Notes: generated by a model from the letters alone, not told the origin. 64,000 nucleotides of DNA from Thermoactinomyces vulgaris (GCF_003688725.1 NZ_REFP01000012.1:1-64000); one strand, 5' to 3'; positions 8,255-17,736 are shown, numbered from the stretch's first letter. Program-made: numbers and translations.

Positions 8255-8274
8255 TTTCCATCTTTCCGAAGCCA

Positions 8275-9915
8275 TCAGTAAGGATCCGCTTCATGGCTTT
8301 TCTGCACGGCTTCTTTGGTTGCCTGGTTGGCGGAAAGCGTCCCTTGGCCAAATTTGGTGCGTCCGGCTTCACGTCCCGGCAGCGTGATTTTTTCTCTTTC
8401 TTGCTTTGCCAACTCTTTCATTTTCTTTTCAATTCCTTTCTTCACACGACGCCCGTAATCTTCGTCCGCCTTTGTAAAGTGTTCAATCATTGCATCCTGA
8501 ATCCGCTTGTCACAAACCGCAAGCGCATCCGACAAGTTTTTGATCAATTCGTCACGCTCCCAGTCTTCAAAACTCCGGTATGTCTGTCCCGCTTGTCCGT
8601 AATCGTTTGTACGCTCAATCGGTGCACTCATTGCGGCTGCATTGTACATCGGCTGATGCGGAACGCTTCCTTCTCTGGCGGCTTCTTCCAGCCCCCCCAG
8701 CAAAGAAGGTTCGTAATTGATATGCGGATTTCCACCGGATTCACGGGGGTCACGGCGATCCATTTGACCCCGGTGCTGATTGGTTCGGATCGGAACCCTC
8801 GGGGCATTCACCGGTAATTGTAAATAGTTGGCCCCGATGCGGTAACGCTGGGTGTCCGAATAAGAGAACGTGCGTCCTTGCAACATTTTATCGTCGGAAA
8901 AATCCATTCCGTCCACCAGCACTCCGGTTCCGAACGCCGCCTGTTCAATCTCTGCATGAAAGTCCACCGGGTTTCGGTTTAGCACAAGCCGGCCGACTGG
9001 CAGCCACGGGAACTGATCCTCCGGCCAAAGCTTTGTGACATCCAGTGGATCAAAATCAAGTTCGGGATGGTACCCGTCCTCCATGATTTGGACAAACAAC
9101 TCCCATTCGGGATAATCTCCCCGCTCGATGGCTTCATACAGATCTTGTGTCGCATGTTCCACGTTTTTCGCCTGGATTTTTTCCGCCTCTTCCTGCGTCA
9201 GGTTTCGGATTCCTTGTTTTGGTTCCCAGTGATACTTCACCAGAACCGCTTTTCCTTTGTCATTGACCCATTTGTACGTATTTACCCCGGAACCTTGCAT
9301 GTGCCGGTATGTTGCGGGAATCCCCCATGGGGAAAAGAGAAACGTAATCATGTGAATGGATTCCGGTGAACGGGCAACAAAATCAAACATCCGTTGAGGA
9401 TTTGGCACATTGGAAACAGGATCCGGTTTAAAAGCGTGAATCATGTCCGGAAATTTCATGGGATCACGGATAAAGAAAATTTTAAGATTGTTCCCGACCA
9501 AGTCCCAGTTCCCATCCTCCGTATACATTTTCACTGCAAATCCGCGTGGGTCCCTGGCTGTTTCCGGTGATCCTTTTGCACCGGCCACGGTGGAAAAACG
9601 AACCAATACGGGGGTTCTTTTTCCCGCTCCGGAAAACACTTTGGCACGGGTATACTTTTCAACCGGTTCATCCCCTACTTTCCCGTAGGTTTCAAAATAT
9701 CCAAATGCTCCGGTGCCACGTGCATGCACCACCCGTTCCGGAACTTCTTCCCGGTCAAAGTGAGAGATCTTTTCGATGAAATGATAATTTTCAAGGGTTG
9801 CCGGTCCCCGGTTTCCAATCGTTTTAATGTTTTGGTTGTCAAAAACCGGATGCCCTTGGCGGGTGGTCAGTATTCCGCGAACGATTTTATGATTCATATC
9901 ATCTTTCCCAGACAA
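8275..9915 (-). CDS. katA: Monofunctional heme catalase
   Basis: This 546-residue cytoplasmic catalase converts hydrogen peroxide to water and oxygen. The distal active-site His is in VVHARG (about residue 64), the Asn in LVGNN (~142), and the proximal heme-ligand Tyr in RTFSYSDTQ (~352). The start is most likely TTG at 9915: GGAGGAG lies six bases upstream, while the first in-frame ATG (9897) is too far and the longer frame runs through the Shine-Dalgarno. The C-terminal ~90 residues extend the core with a charged helical segment. The length is similar to KatX but the core resembles vegetative KatA-type enzymes. No clear PerR box or promoter was found. The upstream DNA overlaps the nucleosidase pseudogene. 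Confidence 0.93.
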   Translation of the reverse strand: MSGKDDMNHKIVRGILTTRQGHPVFDNQNIKTIGNRGPATLENYHFIEKISHFDREEVPERVVHARGTGAFGYFETYGKVGDEPVEKYTRAKVFSGAGKRTPVLVRFSTVAGAKGSPETARDPRGFAVKMYTEDGNWDLVGNNLKIFFIRDPMKFPDMIHAFKPDPVSNVPNPQRMFDFVARSPESIHMITFLFSPWGIPATYRHMQGSGVNTYKWVNDKGKAVLVKYHWEPKQGIRNLTQEEAEKIQAKNVEHATQDLYEAIERGDYPEWELFVQIMEDGYHPELDFDPLDVTKLWPEDQFPWLPVGRLVLNRNPVDFHAEIEQAAFGTGVLVDGMDFSDDKMLQGRTFSYSDTQRYRIGANYLQLPVNAPRVPIRTNQHRGQMDRRDPRESGGNPHINYEPSLLGGLEEAAREGSVPHQPMYNAAAMSAPIERTNDYGQAGQTYRSFEDWERDELIKNLSDALAVCDKRIQDAMIEHFTKADEDYGRRVKKGIEKKMKELAKQEREKITLPGREAGRTKFGQGTLSANQATKEAVQKSHEADPY

Positions 9916-9999
9916 ATCAAGCTCCTCCTTTGAAAATGGATTCACCCCTATTTTCAATCCAAACCGAATTTTTATTCGCTTTCATCCATGCTGCGGCCA

Positions 10000-10504
10000 T
10001 TGTCGTAAAAACCGGAAAAGGAATGGAAAACACGGCGGCTGCCACCGCCTTGGCCATCGAGAAGTACCATCCTGTTGCCATCATCAACCAAGGAACCGAT
10101 CCATTCACATGGAAACCGATGGACCAGATGGCCTCGGAAGGCAGTGCCGGAGAAGTCAAGAGCGCGGAAAAGATCCGTTATTATGAAGACGATCCGAAAT
10201 TGCTGAAAGCGGCTCTGTCCGTCAAAGACAAATACAAAAACGGCAAAGTGGTGGAAGGCACCATCGGTTCGGCCGACCTTTGGAACAATGAGGTGAACCG
10301 GATCCAATAGTATCATGAAAAATACGGAACCTCCGTCGAGGAAATGGAAAGCGCCTCCGCCGCGCAAATTGCCGATGCCTATGGGGTTCCGTTCTTGGGT
10401 ATGTCCAACAATAAGACAAACGCGGGAAAATACCACCTTGATACCGCTGAAACCTTGTGTATCATGTGGTAAACGAATATATTTCCACGCTGAAAAACAA
10501 ATAA
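10000..10504 (+). pseudogene. Decayed MTA/SAH nucleosidase-like gene
   Basis: The plus strand encodes fragments of a purine-nucleoside phosphorylase-fold protein of the 5'-methylthioadenosine/S-adenosylhomocysteine nucleosidase type: VVKTGKGMENTAAA, then VAIINQGT, GTIGSADLWNNEVNRI, and MESASAAQIADAYGVPFLG. The N-terminus is missing. About 35-40 residues are deleted between INQGT and the WKPMD segment. An in-frame TAG interrupts at 10308-10310, and the last stretch (EYISTLKNK, ending at TAA 10504) is in another frame. Three independent lesions make this a pseudogene rather than a sequencing artefact. A complete homologue would be about 230-260 residues. Confidence 0.85.
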
Positions 10505-10513
10505 TCCCGTTGT

Positions 10514-10560
10514 GAAAGAGGCGTATGGATGGTTATTTCACCCACAGGCCTCTTTCTCTT
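10514..10560 (+). terminator. terminator after nucleosidase pseudogene
   Basis: GAAAGAGGC (10514-10522) pairs with GCCTCTTTC (10548-10556), followed by T-rich sequence. It starts 10 bases after the pseudogene's last stop codon, so it is probably the original terminator of that gene. Confidence 0.65.
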
Positions 10561-10615
10561 AAGTGTCCATCACCGACTTCCCTCCGTTTCCCCATATATC
10601 GCAAAAGGAGAATCA

Positions 10616-10974
10616 ATGATGAACAAACCCCGGATTTACCAAATGAGTTTTTCAAAAATTGATCCCTGTATGTAAAAAAATAAAAAGCGGAGAAAAAAGG
10701 ACAAACCAAAGAAGAAGTCGATGAAATCATCCGTTGGTTGACAGGATAACGCCAAGAAGAATTAGAGGCGCACTTAGAAAAACAAACTGACCTTGAGACC
10801 TTCTTTTTGGAAGCTCCTCAATTGAATCCTTTGCGGTTCTTGATCAAAGGGGTGATCTGCGGTGTCCGGGTGAAAGACATCGAAGAACCAACAATGCAGG
10901 AAATTCGCTACTTGGATAAACTGATCGATGAGTTGGCCCGTGGAAAATCAATGGAGACCATTTTGCGCACATGA
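10616..10974 (+). pseudogene. Broken DUF2200 gene
   Basis: AAAAGGAG and an ATG at 10616 begin NKPRIYQMSFSKI. After a frameshift near 10665, the text continues as KAEKKGQTKEEVDEIIRWLTG, ALL in one frame to [18 protein letters not shown] at the stop 10972-10974. This is the full length of a DUF2200 protein (about 115-120 residues, function unknown). Besides the frameshift there are two in-frame stops: one just after LYVKK and one where the family has LTGY (TAA for a Tyr codon). Conservation of the second half suggests the loss is recent. Confidence 0.85.
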
Positions 10975-11024
10975 AAAACGAAGAAGCACTGATTCCAAAA
11001 AGGAGCAGTGTTTCTTCGTTTTGG
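10974..11024 (+). terminator. hairpin after the DUF2200 pseudogene
   Basis: AAAACGAAGAAGCACTG (from 10976) pairs with CAGTGTTTCTTCGTTTT (11006-11022), a long stem with one mismatch that ends in T residues. It follows the pseudogene stop directly and has the form of an intrinsic terminator. Confidence 0.8.
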
Positions 11025-11030
11025 TTTGAA

Positions 11031-11066
11031 TGTAAAAAACCCTTTCCCGGACAATTCGGGAAAGGG
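11031..11066 (-). terminator. terminator of rplM-rpsI
   Basis: On the minus strand CCCTTTCCCG and CGGGAAAGGG (11040-11066) form a ten-pair stem followed by six T residues. It lies 25 bases after the rpsI stop codon. Confidence 0.9.
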
Positions 11067-11091
11067 CCTTGTAAACGTTGAGATATAAAGC

Positions 11092-11484
11092 TTAACGTTT
11101 GGAGAATTGGGGTGCACGGCGAGCGCCTTTGAGACCGTATTTTTTACGCTCTTTCATCCGTGGGTCACGTGTCAGGAAACCGGCTTTTTTCAAAGCTGGA
11201 CGAAGTTCCGGATCAACTTTCAACAAAGCCCGTGCAATTCCGTGACGAATGGCTCCGGCTTGTCCTGTGAAGCCGCCGCCATGAACATTGACCAGAACAT
11301 CATAACGATCTTGTGTATCCGTCAGCACCAACGGTTGGCGAACAATGGCTTTCAAGGTTTCCAAACCAAAATAATCATCAATGCTGCGGCCGTTGATCAC
11401 GATTCGTCCATCTCCGGCAACGAGGCGAACTCGAGCGACCGATTCCTTACGGCGACCGGTTCCGTAAAATTGAACTTGTGCCAA
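11092..11484 (-). CDS. rpsI: 30S ribosomal protein S9
   Basis: This 130-residue protein is S9 (uS9), part of the 30S head. Its tail ends in the conserved SKR, which reaches the P-site tRNA anticodon stem. The [14 protein letters not shown] start and [16 protein letters not shown] motif are diagnostic, and the length equals that of B. subtilis. It follows rplM by 18 bases, with a Shine-Dalgarno AAAGGAGG before the ATG, and is the last gene of the rplM-rpsI unit. Confidence 0.98.
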   Translation of the reverse strand: MAQVQFYGTGRRKESVARVRLVAGDGRIVINGRSIDDYFGLETLKAIVRQPLVLTDTQDRYDVLVNVHGGGFTGQAGAIRHGIARALLKVDPELRPALKKAGFLTRDPRMKERKKYGLKGARRAPQFSKR

Positions 11485-11502
11485 ATCGGTTACCTCCTTT
11501 TA

Positions 11503-11940
11503 TTATCCACGCAGTTCCCACTCAACCGGCTGTTGTGCCTGATGAGGATGCTCGGAACCTGCATATACTTTTAATTTTTTGAGTTGCTTGCGACCAAGGC
11601 TTCCTTTTGGAAGCATTCCTTTGACTGCCAATTCGATCATACGTTCCGGATGTTTGTCACGCATTTCGTGTGCCGGAGTCGCTTTCAATCCGCCCGGATA
11701 ACGGGAATGGCGGTAATAGATCTTTTTGTTCCATTTTTTACCGGTCAATTCAATTTGACTTGCATTGATCACAATCACGAAATCCCCGGTATCGACATGC
11801 GGGGTAAACTCAGGCTTATGTTTTCCGCGAAGCAATGCCGCAACTTCCGATGCCAAACGACCCAAGGTTTTGCCTTTGGCATCAACCACATACCACTTCC
11901 GTTCCACTTCATTGGGTTTCGCCATATAGGTGGTACGCAT
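11503..11940 (-). CDS. rplM: 50S ribosomal protein L13
   Basis: This 145-residue protein is L13 (uL13), an early-assembly 23S rRNA-binding protein. It shows the family blocks [25 protein letters not shown] and the HPERM loop. An upstream in-frame extension was dropped because GAGGAGGG precedes the ATG at 11940 by seven bases. It is cotranscribed with rpsI from a promoter that overlaps the end of truA. Confidence 0.98.
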   Translation of the reverse strand: MRTTYMAKPNEVERKWYVVDAKGKTLGRLASEVAALLRGKHKPEFTPHVDTGDFVIVINASQIELTGKKWNKKIYYRHSRYPGGLKATPAHEMRDKHPERMIELAVKGMLPKGSLGRKQLKKLKVYAGSEHPHQAQQPVEWELRG

Positions 11941-12069
11941 CCGTATTCCCTCCTCTATCAACAAACGGTAAACCGTTAATCATTTTCAAGTTTTAGAAGC
12001 ATTTATCAGTGACTGATTTTGCGCCGAACATAACTCCACCGGGGCATGGAGTGGAAAATACCAAGCGTT

Positions 12070-12098
12070 ATAATATCGCAAATGAGGTGCGATGTCAA
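12070..12098 (-). promoter_or_regulatory. promoter of rplM-rpsI
   Basis: TTGACA (12093-12098) and TATTAT (12070-12075) are separated by exactly 17 bases, a near-consensus sigma-A promoter. The -35 box overlaps the last codons of truA. The start near 12063 leaves a 120-nt leader before rplM that could hold regulatory structure. Confidence 0.85.
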
Positions 12099-12868
12099 GA
12101 AGGAGACGCGGTGGGATCGGAATTTTTCCAAGGTGTATAGCCGACTTTGACCAGGACCAGTCCTTCCGGCGGAAACGTGGGTCCCGCTTTTTGCCGGTCT
12201 TTTGCCAGAATGATTCCGGGAACCGCCTCCGGCCGGATTCTCCCTTTCCCGACTTCCACCAGCGTCCCTGCGATAATCCGCACCATATTATAAAGAAAAC
12301 CGTTGCCGGTCACTTCGATGGCCAATCCGCCCGGCTCCTTTTCCAAGCGGCATTGGTAAATCGTGCGGACCTTATCTTCGATCTCGGTTTTGGCGGAACA
12401 AAAAGAGGTGAAATCATGGGTGCCCACCAGATGATCCGCCGCATCCTGCATTTTCCCCATATCCAACGAAACCGGGACATGAGTGCGAAACCGGCGCTCA
12501 AACAAATCGGGGATCGGTCTCAAATCCAACCGGTAGCGGTATGTTTTCCACTTTGCGCTTTTTCGGGCATGAAAGTCCATGGGGACTTCTTCCGCCGAAA
12601 GGGCCAATACATCCCGCGGCAAGGTACGCCTTAAGATATAAGGATATTTTTCAACCGGGATCGGACTGGAAGTCATAAAATGACAAACTTGGTGAAGGGC
12701 GTGAACCCCCGCATCGGTCCTGCCGGAACCATGAACCGAAACCGCCTCACCGGTCATCTTCCGCAATGCTTCTTCCAGTGTCCCTTGAATCGTTCTTTGT
12801 CCAGGTTGGCTTTGAAAACCGGAAAAATCCGTTCCGTCGTAAGCGATGACCAGTTTAATCTTTTTCAA
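12095..12868 (-). CDS. truA: tRNA pseudouridine(38-40) synthase TruA
   Basis: This 257-residue enzyme isomerises uridines 38-40 in the anticodon stem-loop of many tRNAs. The catalytic Asp is residue 52 in GSGRTDAGVHA. Other family blocks are AYDGTDFSGFQ at the start and GNGFLYNMVRI in the C-terminal half. It starts at TTG (12868), 18 bases after ecfT, as in the Bacillus ecfA1-ecfA2-ecfT-truA order. Confidence 0.97.
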   Translation of the reverse strand: MKKIKLVIAYDGTDFSGFQSQPGQRTIQGTLEEALRKMTGEAVSVHGSGRTDAGVHALHQVCHFMTSSPIPVEKYPYILRRTLPRDVLALSAEEVPMDFHARKSAKWKTYRYRLDLRPIPDLFERRFRTHVPVSLDMGKMQDAADHLVGTHDFTSFCSAKTEIEDKVRTIYQCRLEKEPGGLAIEVTGNGFLYNMVRIIAGTLVEVGKGRIRPEAVPGIILAKDRQKAGPTFPPEGLVLVKVGYTPWKNSDPTASPS

Positions 12869-12886
12869 TCCGGGCTTTGCACCTCC

Positions 12887-13681
12887 CTATTGGCGAAAAA
12901 TCCACACAATGCCCCCCAACAGGATCAAGACGGCAACCAGCCACCCATCCCTCCAGGTGAGCTGAAGCCGGCGCCATTTCGTTCTCCCTTCCGCTCCCCG
13001 GTAACATCTGGCTTCCATGGCCAGTGCCAGATCTTCCGCTCTCCGAAAAGAAGACACAAATAACGGGATGAGGATCGGAAAATATTTTTTCAACCGTTTC
13101 AGCAGATTCCCCTCTCCAAAATCCACTCCGCGCGCCATTTGCGCCTTGCGGATTTTCTCCGTTTCCTCCCACAGCGTCGGGATGAACCGGAGTGCGATGG
13201 ACATCATCAAAGCCAATTCATGTGCGGGAACCCCGACTTTTTTAAACGGAGACAAAATCTTTTCAATCCCGTCCGTCAAGTCCATCGGAGACGTCGTAAA
13301 CGTGAGCAGCGAAGCAATGGAGACCAGCAAGGAAAGCCGGCTGGCAATGATCCCGGCTTGGCGGATGCCCTCTTCATAAACGGTGATGAAAGAAAAAGAC
13401 AAGACCACATCCCCGCCTTTGTTCATCCATAAATGCAAAAAGGAAGACAACAGAATGATCCAAAGGACGGGTTTCAGTGCGCTGAAAAAAAGCTTGTATG
13501 GAATCCCGGCCGCACGGACGGCGGCAAGCGTGAACAAAAGGAACACTATGCTCGGCAAAACAGCTTCCAAAAAGAAAACATAAATCATAAAGACAAAAAC
13601 AAATCCCAGTTTGGCCCGGGGATCCAGCCGGTGAACAAAAGAATCGCCGGGAAAATAGGACCCCACCACAAACCCTTTCAT
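12887..13681 (-). CDS. ecfT: ECF transporter transmembrane subunit EcfT
   Basis: This 264-residue membrane protein is the shared T component of group II energy-coupling factor transporters. It links the two ATPases to interchangeable vitamin- and metal-binding S components. There are about five to six helices. The two coupling motifs that contact the ATPases are ARG at 183-185 and EARCYRG at 223-229. Its ATG overlaps the ecfA2 stop (ATGA), so translation is coupled. No S component lies nearby, as expected for group II modules. Confidence 0.96.
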   Translation of the reverse strand: MKGFVVGSYFPGDSFVHRLDPRAKLGFVFVFMIYVFFLEAVLPSIVFLLFTLAAVRAAGIPYKLFFSALKPVLWIILLSSFLHLWMNKGGDVVLSFSFITVYEEGIRQAGIIASRLSLLVSIASLLTFTTSPMDLTDGIEKILSPFKKVGVPAHELALMMSIALRFIPTLWEETEKIRKAQMARGVDFGEGNLLKRLKKYFPILIPLFVSSFRRAEDLALAMEARCYRGAEGRTKWRRLQLTWRDGWLVAVLILLGGIVWIFRQ

Positions 13682-14541
13682 TTTGCATTCACCCCGGAAG
13701 CAAACCGTTTTTCCAAAGCTTTTTCAAGCGCATCCAAGGTAAAAATGGATAAAGGAAGCGGCGGATCCAGTTTCCGGTTCATTTTCAGGATCAACTGCGT
13801 GACATGCGGCAATGCCAAAGAAAGTTCCTGCCACTTTTGCTCCCGGCTGAACACTTCTTCCGGCGTTCCGGACAAGACCAGCTTTCCATCTGCCAGCACA
13901 AACACCCGGTCGGCACAGCGCACGACGTGATTCATGTCATGGGTCACCAGGACAATGGTTTTCCCCTGCTGATGCAGCTTTTTAAGCAAAGCAAACAGCT
14001 CTTCTTCCCCTTCCGGATCCAATCCGGCCGAGGGCTCGTCCAGAATCAGTATATCCGGTTCCAAGGCCAAGACCCCGGCAATCGCCACCCTCCTCATCTG
14101 TCCGCCGCTTAAGTGAAAAGGAGAACGATCGCATAATTCCGGCGCAAGCCCGACCAAGTCCATGGCCCATCGGACCCGGCGACTTCGTTCCGGTTCCTCC
14201 ACCCCCCGGTTTTTCAAGCCGAAGGCAATATCAGCCGCTACGGTTTCCGCAAATAACTGGTGTTCCGGATATTGAAAAACCAACCCGACATGCCGTCTGA
14301 GGGCCGATCCCGATTGGCTCCGGGCGTCCCAAACCAGGTCCCCCACTTGGACGTGTCCCGCACTGGGGCGGATCAGCCCGGCGATACACTGGATCAATGT
14401 CGATTTTCCAGAGCCGGTTCCACCGACCACAGCAGCAAAACTCCCTTTCGGAATGCGAAGGCAAACCCGGGACAAAGCTTCTCTCTCAAAAGGAGTATTC
14501 GGCAAATATTTCACGCTCAGGTCTTGGATAACAATCTCCAT
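13678..14541 (-). CDS. ecfA2: ECF transporter ATPase EcfA2
   Basis: This 287-residue ABC ATPase is the second of the heterodimeric pair. Walker A is GGTGSGKST (40-48), the Q-loop is VFQYPEHQLF (~88-97), the signature is LSGGQ (144-148) and Walker B is ILILDEP (164-170). The helical C-terminal domain after residue ~230 is typical of EcfA proteins. It overlaps ecfA1 by 25 bases and ecfT by four, so the three subunits are made together. Confidence 0.96.
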   Translation of the reverse strand: MEIVIQDLSVKYLPNTPFEREALSRVCLRIPKGSFAAVVGGTGSGKSTLIQCIAGLIRPSAGHVQVGDLVWDARSQSGSALRRHVGLVFQYPEHQLFAETVAADIAFGLKNRGVEEPERSRRVRWAMDLVGLAPELCDRSPFHLSGGQMRRVAIAGVLALEPDILILDEPSAGLDPEGEEELFALLKKLHQQGKTIVLVTHDMNHVVRCADRVFVLADGKLVLSGTPEEVFSREQKWQELSLALPHVTQLILKMNRKLDPPLPLSIFTLDALEKALEKRFASGVNAK

Positions 14542-15356
14542 ATTTCACTCACCAGATCTTCTTTGCCGGTGATCTCTCCCAGCGGCCAGCCTTTTTTCTG
14601 GAGCCGGTGTTTCAACTCCACTTCGAGCGGAACCGCCAAACCCCATTGTTTCAAACAATGTGCCCGGGGATACAATTGCTTCACCGGTTGATCCAACTTG
14701 CATTCTCCCTGATGCATGACAATCACTCGATCCGCCTGAAAAGCTTCTTCCGCGGAGTGGGTGATGTGAATAATGGTGGTTCCCCGATCATTTAACGATT
14801 GCATCAAATGGAGCAACGTCCTCCGTCCAACCGGATCAAGCATGGACGTGGATTCATCAAAAATGATCACATCCGGTTCCAACACCAGCACTCCGGCAAT
14901 GGCCAATCTTTGCTTCTGTCCGCCCGAAAGGTGATGGGGCTGTACGCGTTCCAACCCCTGAAGTCCGACCGCTTTCACCGCTTGATCGATTTTGTTTTTC
15001 ATTTCCGGACGCGGAACACCGATATTTTCCAATCCGAAGGCAATATCGTCTTCCACGGATGTCGCAACGATTTGGTTATCCGGGTTTTGAAACACCATCC
15101 CGACTTTCCGGCGGATATTCCACAGATCTTCTTCCGACCGGGTATCCATGTCCGCCACCCGGACCCGGCCCTTTACCGGAAGCAACAATCCGTTTGCCAA
15201 CCGGGCCAGTGTGGACTTGCCGGAACCGTTACTTCCGACAATGCTCACATATTCCCCGGAACCAATGGAAAGCGAGACATCTTTCAACACCCAAGGGGAA
15301 TCTGATTCCTGTTCGTAACGAAACCATACTCGTTCATACTGAATGATCGGTTCCAT
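14517..15356 (-). CDS. ecfA1: ECF transporter ATPase EcfA1
   Basis: This 279-residue ABC ATPase is the first subunit of the energy-coupling module. Walker A is GSNGSGKS (41-48), the Q-loop VFQNPDNQ (~88-95), the signature LSGGQ (143-147), and Walker B VIIFDEST (163-170) with Ser instead of the usual Pro after Glu, as is common in EcfA1 proteins. AAGGAG precedes the ATG. A terminator separates it from rplQ, though read-through in Bacillus is normal. Confidence 0.96.
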   Translation of the reverse strand: MEPIIQYERVWFRYEQESDSPWVLKDVSLSIGSGEYVSIVGSNGSGKSTLARLANGLLLPVKGRVRVADMDTRSEEDLWNIRRKVGMVFQNPDNQIVATSVEDDIAFGLENIGVPRPEMKNKIDQAVKAVGLQGLERVQPHHLSGGQKQRLAIAGVLVLEPDVIIFDESTSMLDPVGRRTLLHLMQSLNDRGTTIIHITHSAEEAFQADRVIVMHQGECKLDQPVKQLYPRAHCLKQWGLAVPLEVELKHRLQKKGWPLGEITGKEDLVSEIWRLLSKT

Positions 15357-15372
15357 TTTTTCTCCTTAAAAG

Positions 15373-15421
15373 AAAAAAGGGTAAACGTCAGGACCAAGTG
15401 CTGGATCCTGCCTCACCCTTT
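15373..15421 (-). terminator. terminator of the ribosomal super-operon after rplQ
   Basis: AAAGGGT, CAGGA and CC segments pair with GG, TCCTG and ACCCTTT in an imperfect long hairpin, followed by six T residues on the minus strand. It ends the rpsJ-to-rplQ transcript, with ecfA1 starting 17 bases further on. Confidence 0.8.
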
Positions 15422-15435
15422 CCAACAAAAAAAGA

Positions 15436-15825
15436 TTATTTTACCAATTCAAGGAAGACCATGGGTGCACCGTCTCCACGGCGAGGTCCTAATTTGAGAA
15501 TGCGTGTGTAACCACCATTCCGGTCTTCATAACGGGGAGCAATCTCATCAAACAGCTTTTTCACTGCGTTCACTTTTTGATGTGTGACTTCTTCTCCCTC
15601 TTTCACCGTGTAAGAACGATCGGTACGCACATAGGCAGCGGCTTGACGACGTGCGTGCAAATCGCCGCGCTTTCCGAGCGTAATCATTTTTTCAACGATC
15701 GAGCGCACTTCTTTTGCTTTTGCTTCCGTGGTTTCGATGCGTTCATGAATGATCAGATCGGTAACCAAGTCACGAAGCATTGCTTTGCGTGCGCTGCTGT
15801 TTCTGCCAAGTTTTGCGTATGCCAT
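15436..15825 (-). CDS. rplQ: 50S ribosomal protein L17
   Basis: This 129-residue protein is L17 (bL17), located near the polypeptide exit tunnel. The [20 protein letters not shown] opening and the [15 protein letters not shown] block are typical. It follows rpoA as in all Bacillales and closes the alpha operon. Confidence 0.98.
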   Translation of the reverse strand: MAYAKLGRNSSARKAMLRDLVTDLIIHERIETTEAKAKEVRSIVEKMITLGKRGDLHARRQAAAYVRTDRSYTVKEGEEVTHQKVNAVKKLFDEIAPRYEDRNGGYTRILKLGPRRGDGAPMVFLELVK

Positions 15826-15848
15826 GCTTTTCCCTCCCCCTTCAGAGA

Positions 15849-16793
15849 TTAGTCTTCTTTACGCAAAGACAAACCAAGCTCAGCCAATTTGCTTTGTACT
15901 TCTTCCAAAGATTTGCGTCCAAGGTTACGCACTTTCATCATGTCTTCTTCCGTTTTTTGCGTCAGTTCCTGAACCGTATTAATGCCGGCCCGTTTCAGAC
16001 AGTTATAAGAGCGAACCGAAAGGTCGAGCTCTTCGATTGTCATTTCCATGACTTTTTCTTTCTTGTCTTCCTCTTTTTCAACCATGATTTCCGCGTCTTT
16101 TGCTTCTTCGGTCAAGCCGACAAACAACATGAGATGTTCGTTCAGGATTTTCGCACCAAGGCTTACCGCCTCGTCCGGTTTCAAGCTTCCATCGGACCAT
16201 ACTTCCAATGTCAGCTTATCATAGTTGGTGACTTGTCCAACCCGTGTGTTCTCCACTTGGTAGTTAACCCGTTCAATCGGCGTGTAGATCGAATCGACCG
16301 GAATCACACCAATCGGTTGATCTTCACGTTTGTTTTTATCAGCAGATACATATCCGCGGCCACGATTCGCCGTCATCCGAATGCGCAAATGAGCATCATC
16401 ACTCAATGTGGCAATGTGCAAATCCGGGTTTAAAATTTCCACATCGCTGTCCGCGCGAATGTCGCCTGCGGTTACATCTCCAGGGCCTTCCACATCGATC
16501 TCCAAGATTTTTTCTTCATCCGAATGAATCTTCAGAGCCAACTGCTTCAAGTTTAAAATAATTTCCGTCGTATCTTCCACAACTCCGGGAATTGTGGAAA
16601 ACTCATGCAATACCCCATCTATCTGGATGGAATTAACGGCCGCTCCTGGCAATGAAGAGAGCAGGACACGGCGCAGAGAGTTGCCCAGGGTAGTGCCGTA
16701 TCCGCGTTCAAGAGGTTCCACCACAAATTTTCCATATCGATGATCTTCACTGATCTCCACAGCTTCGATCTTCGGCTTTTCAATTTCAATCAT
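15849..16793 (-). CDS. rpoA: RNA polymerase alpha subunit
   Basis: This 314-residue protein has the assembly domain (about 1-228, with [25 protein letters not shown]) and the C-terminal DNA- and activator-binding domain (about 245-314, with [16 protein letters not shown] and [10 protein letters not shown]). A GTG three codons upstream is too close to GGAGGG and the ATG slightly far; the ATG was chosen because homologues begin MIEIEKPK. The 154-base gap before it contains a TATACT (16895-16900) that could be an internal promoter -10, but no convincing -35 pairs with it. Confidence 0.97.
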   Translation of the reverse strand: MIEIEKPKIEAVEISEDHRYGKFVVEPLERGYGTTLGNSLRRVLLSSLPGAAVNSIQIDGVLHEFSTIPGVVEDTTEIILNLKQLALKIHSDEEKILEIDVEGPGDVTAGDIRADSDVEILNPDLHIATLSDDAHLRIRMTANRGRGYVSADKNKREDQPIGVIPVDSIYTPIERVNYQVENTRVGQVTNYDKLTLEVWSDGSLKPDEAVSLGAKILNEHLMLFVGLTEEAKDAEIMVEKEEDKKEKVMEMTIEELDLSVRSYNCLKRAGINTVQELTQKTEEDMMKVRNLGRKSLEEVQSKLAELGLSLRKED

Positions 16794-16947
16794 ACGGCTC
16801 ACAAACCCTCCTTCAGAACGTCGCGTTCCGGGCGAAATCCAACCTCATGATTGCACGGATTTGGTATAACAGGATAAAAGAATTAGTCTTATCCAGTATA
16901 CACCATCTCATGCAAAAATAAACAATGGAACAGATTGGAAGCAAAAA

Positions 16948-17346
16948 TTAAACACGGCGACGTTTCGGCGGACGACATCCATTGTGAGGGATTGGTGTTA
17001 CGTCTTTGATCAGACTTACTTCCAAACCTGCCGCTTGCAAAGAACGAATCGCTGCTTCACGACCTGCTCCCGGCCCTTTCACCAGAACATCCACAGATTT
17101 CATTCCGTTTTCCATCGCTACTTTCGCAGCTTGTTCCGCAGCCATTTGAGCTGCAAAAGGCGTGCTTTTACGGGAACCTTTGAATCCCATCGTACCGGAG
17201 CTTGCCCATGCAACGGTGTTTCCGCGCGGATCGGTAATTGTTACGATGGTGTTGTTAAAAGTGGAACGAATGTGAGCCGTACCGGCTTCAATGTTTTTTC
17301 TTGCACGGCGTTTGACACGTTGAGTTGTCGTTTTACGTTTAGCCAC
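16948..17346 (-). CDS. rpsK: 30S ribosomal protein S11
   Basis: This 132-residue protein is S11 (uS11) of the 30S platform, which contacts mRNA near the exit. [12 protein letters not shown], the [11 protein letters not shown] helix and the basic tail [11 protein letters not shown] are diagnostic. It starts at GTG (17346) with AAGGAGGG upstream and lies between rpsM and rpoA. Confidence 0.98.
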   Translation of the reverse strand: MAKRKTTTQRVKRRARKNIEAGTAHIRSTFNNTIVTITDPRGNTVAWASSGTMGFKGSRKSTPFAAQMAAEQAAKVAMENGMKSVDVLVKGPGAGREAAIRSLQAAGLEVSLIKDVTPIPHNGCRPPKRRRV

Positions 17347-17367
17347 AATTTTCCCTCCTTGCTATTC

Positions 17368-17736
17368 TTATTTTTTCTTGTTCGCTACAGTGCGGCGAGG
17401 ACCTTTGCGTGTGCGTGCATTCGTTTTGGAGCTTTGACCGCGAACAGGCAGCCCGCGACGATGACGAATTCCGCGATAACATCCGATTTCGATCAACCGT
17501 TTGATGTTTAATGCCACTTCACGACGAAGATCCCCTTCGATGACCAGGTTTTTGTCAATGAAGCTGCGCAATTTTGCTACTTCATCTTCCGTCAGGTCAC
17601 GAACCCGGGTATCCGGATTAACACCCGTCTCTTTCAAAATTCTTTTCGATTGGGAACGACCGATTCCGTAGATATAAGTGAGGGCAATTTCTACGCGTTT
17701 TTCACGTGGTAAATCGATTCCGGCAATACGCGCCAT
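17368..17736 (-). CDS. rpsM: 30S ribosomal protein S13
   Basis: This 122-residue protein is S13 (uS13) in the 30S head, which contacts the P-site tRNA and bridges to the 50S subunit. [20 protein letters not shown], the helix-hairpin block and the [11 protein letters not shown] motif fit the family. Length and position after rpmJ are as in Bacillus. Confidence 0.98.
   Translation of the reverse strand: MARIAGIDLPREKRVEIALTYIYGIGRSQSKRILKETGVNPDTRVRDLTEDEVAKLRSFIDKNLVIEGDLRREVALNIKRLIEIGCYRGIRHRRGLPVRGQSSKTNARTRKGPRRTVANKKK

Noticed and set aside
16794-16947. Internal promoter before rpoA
   Set aside because: A TATACT -10 is present but the hexamers at 16-19 bases upstream are poor matches to TTGACA.
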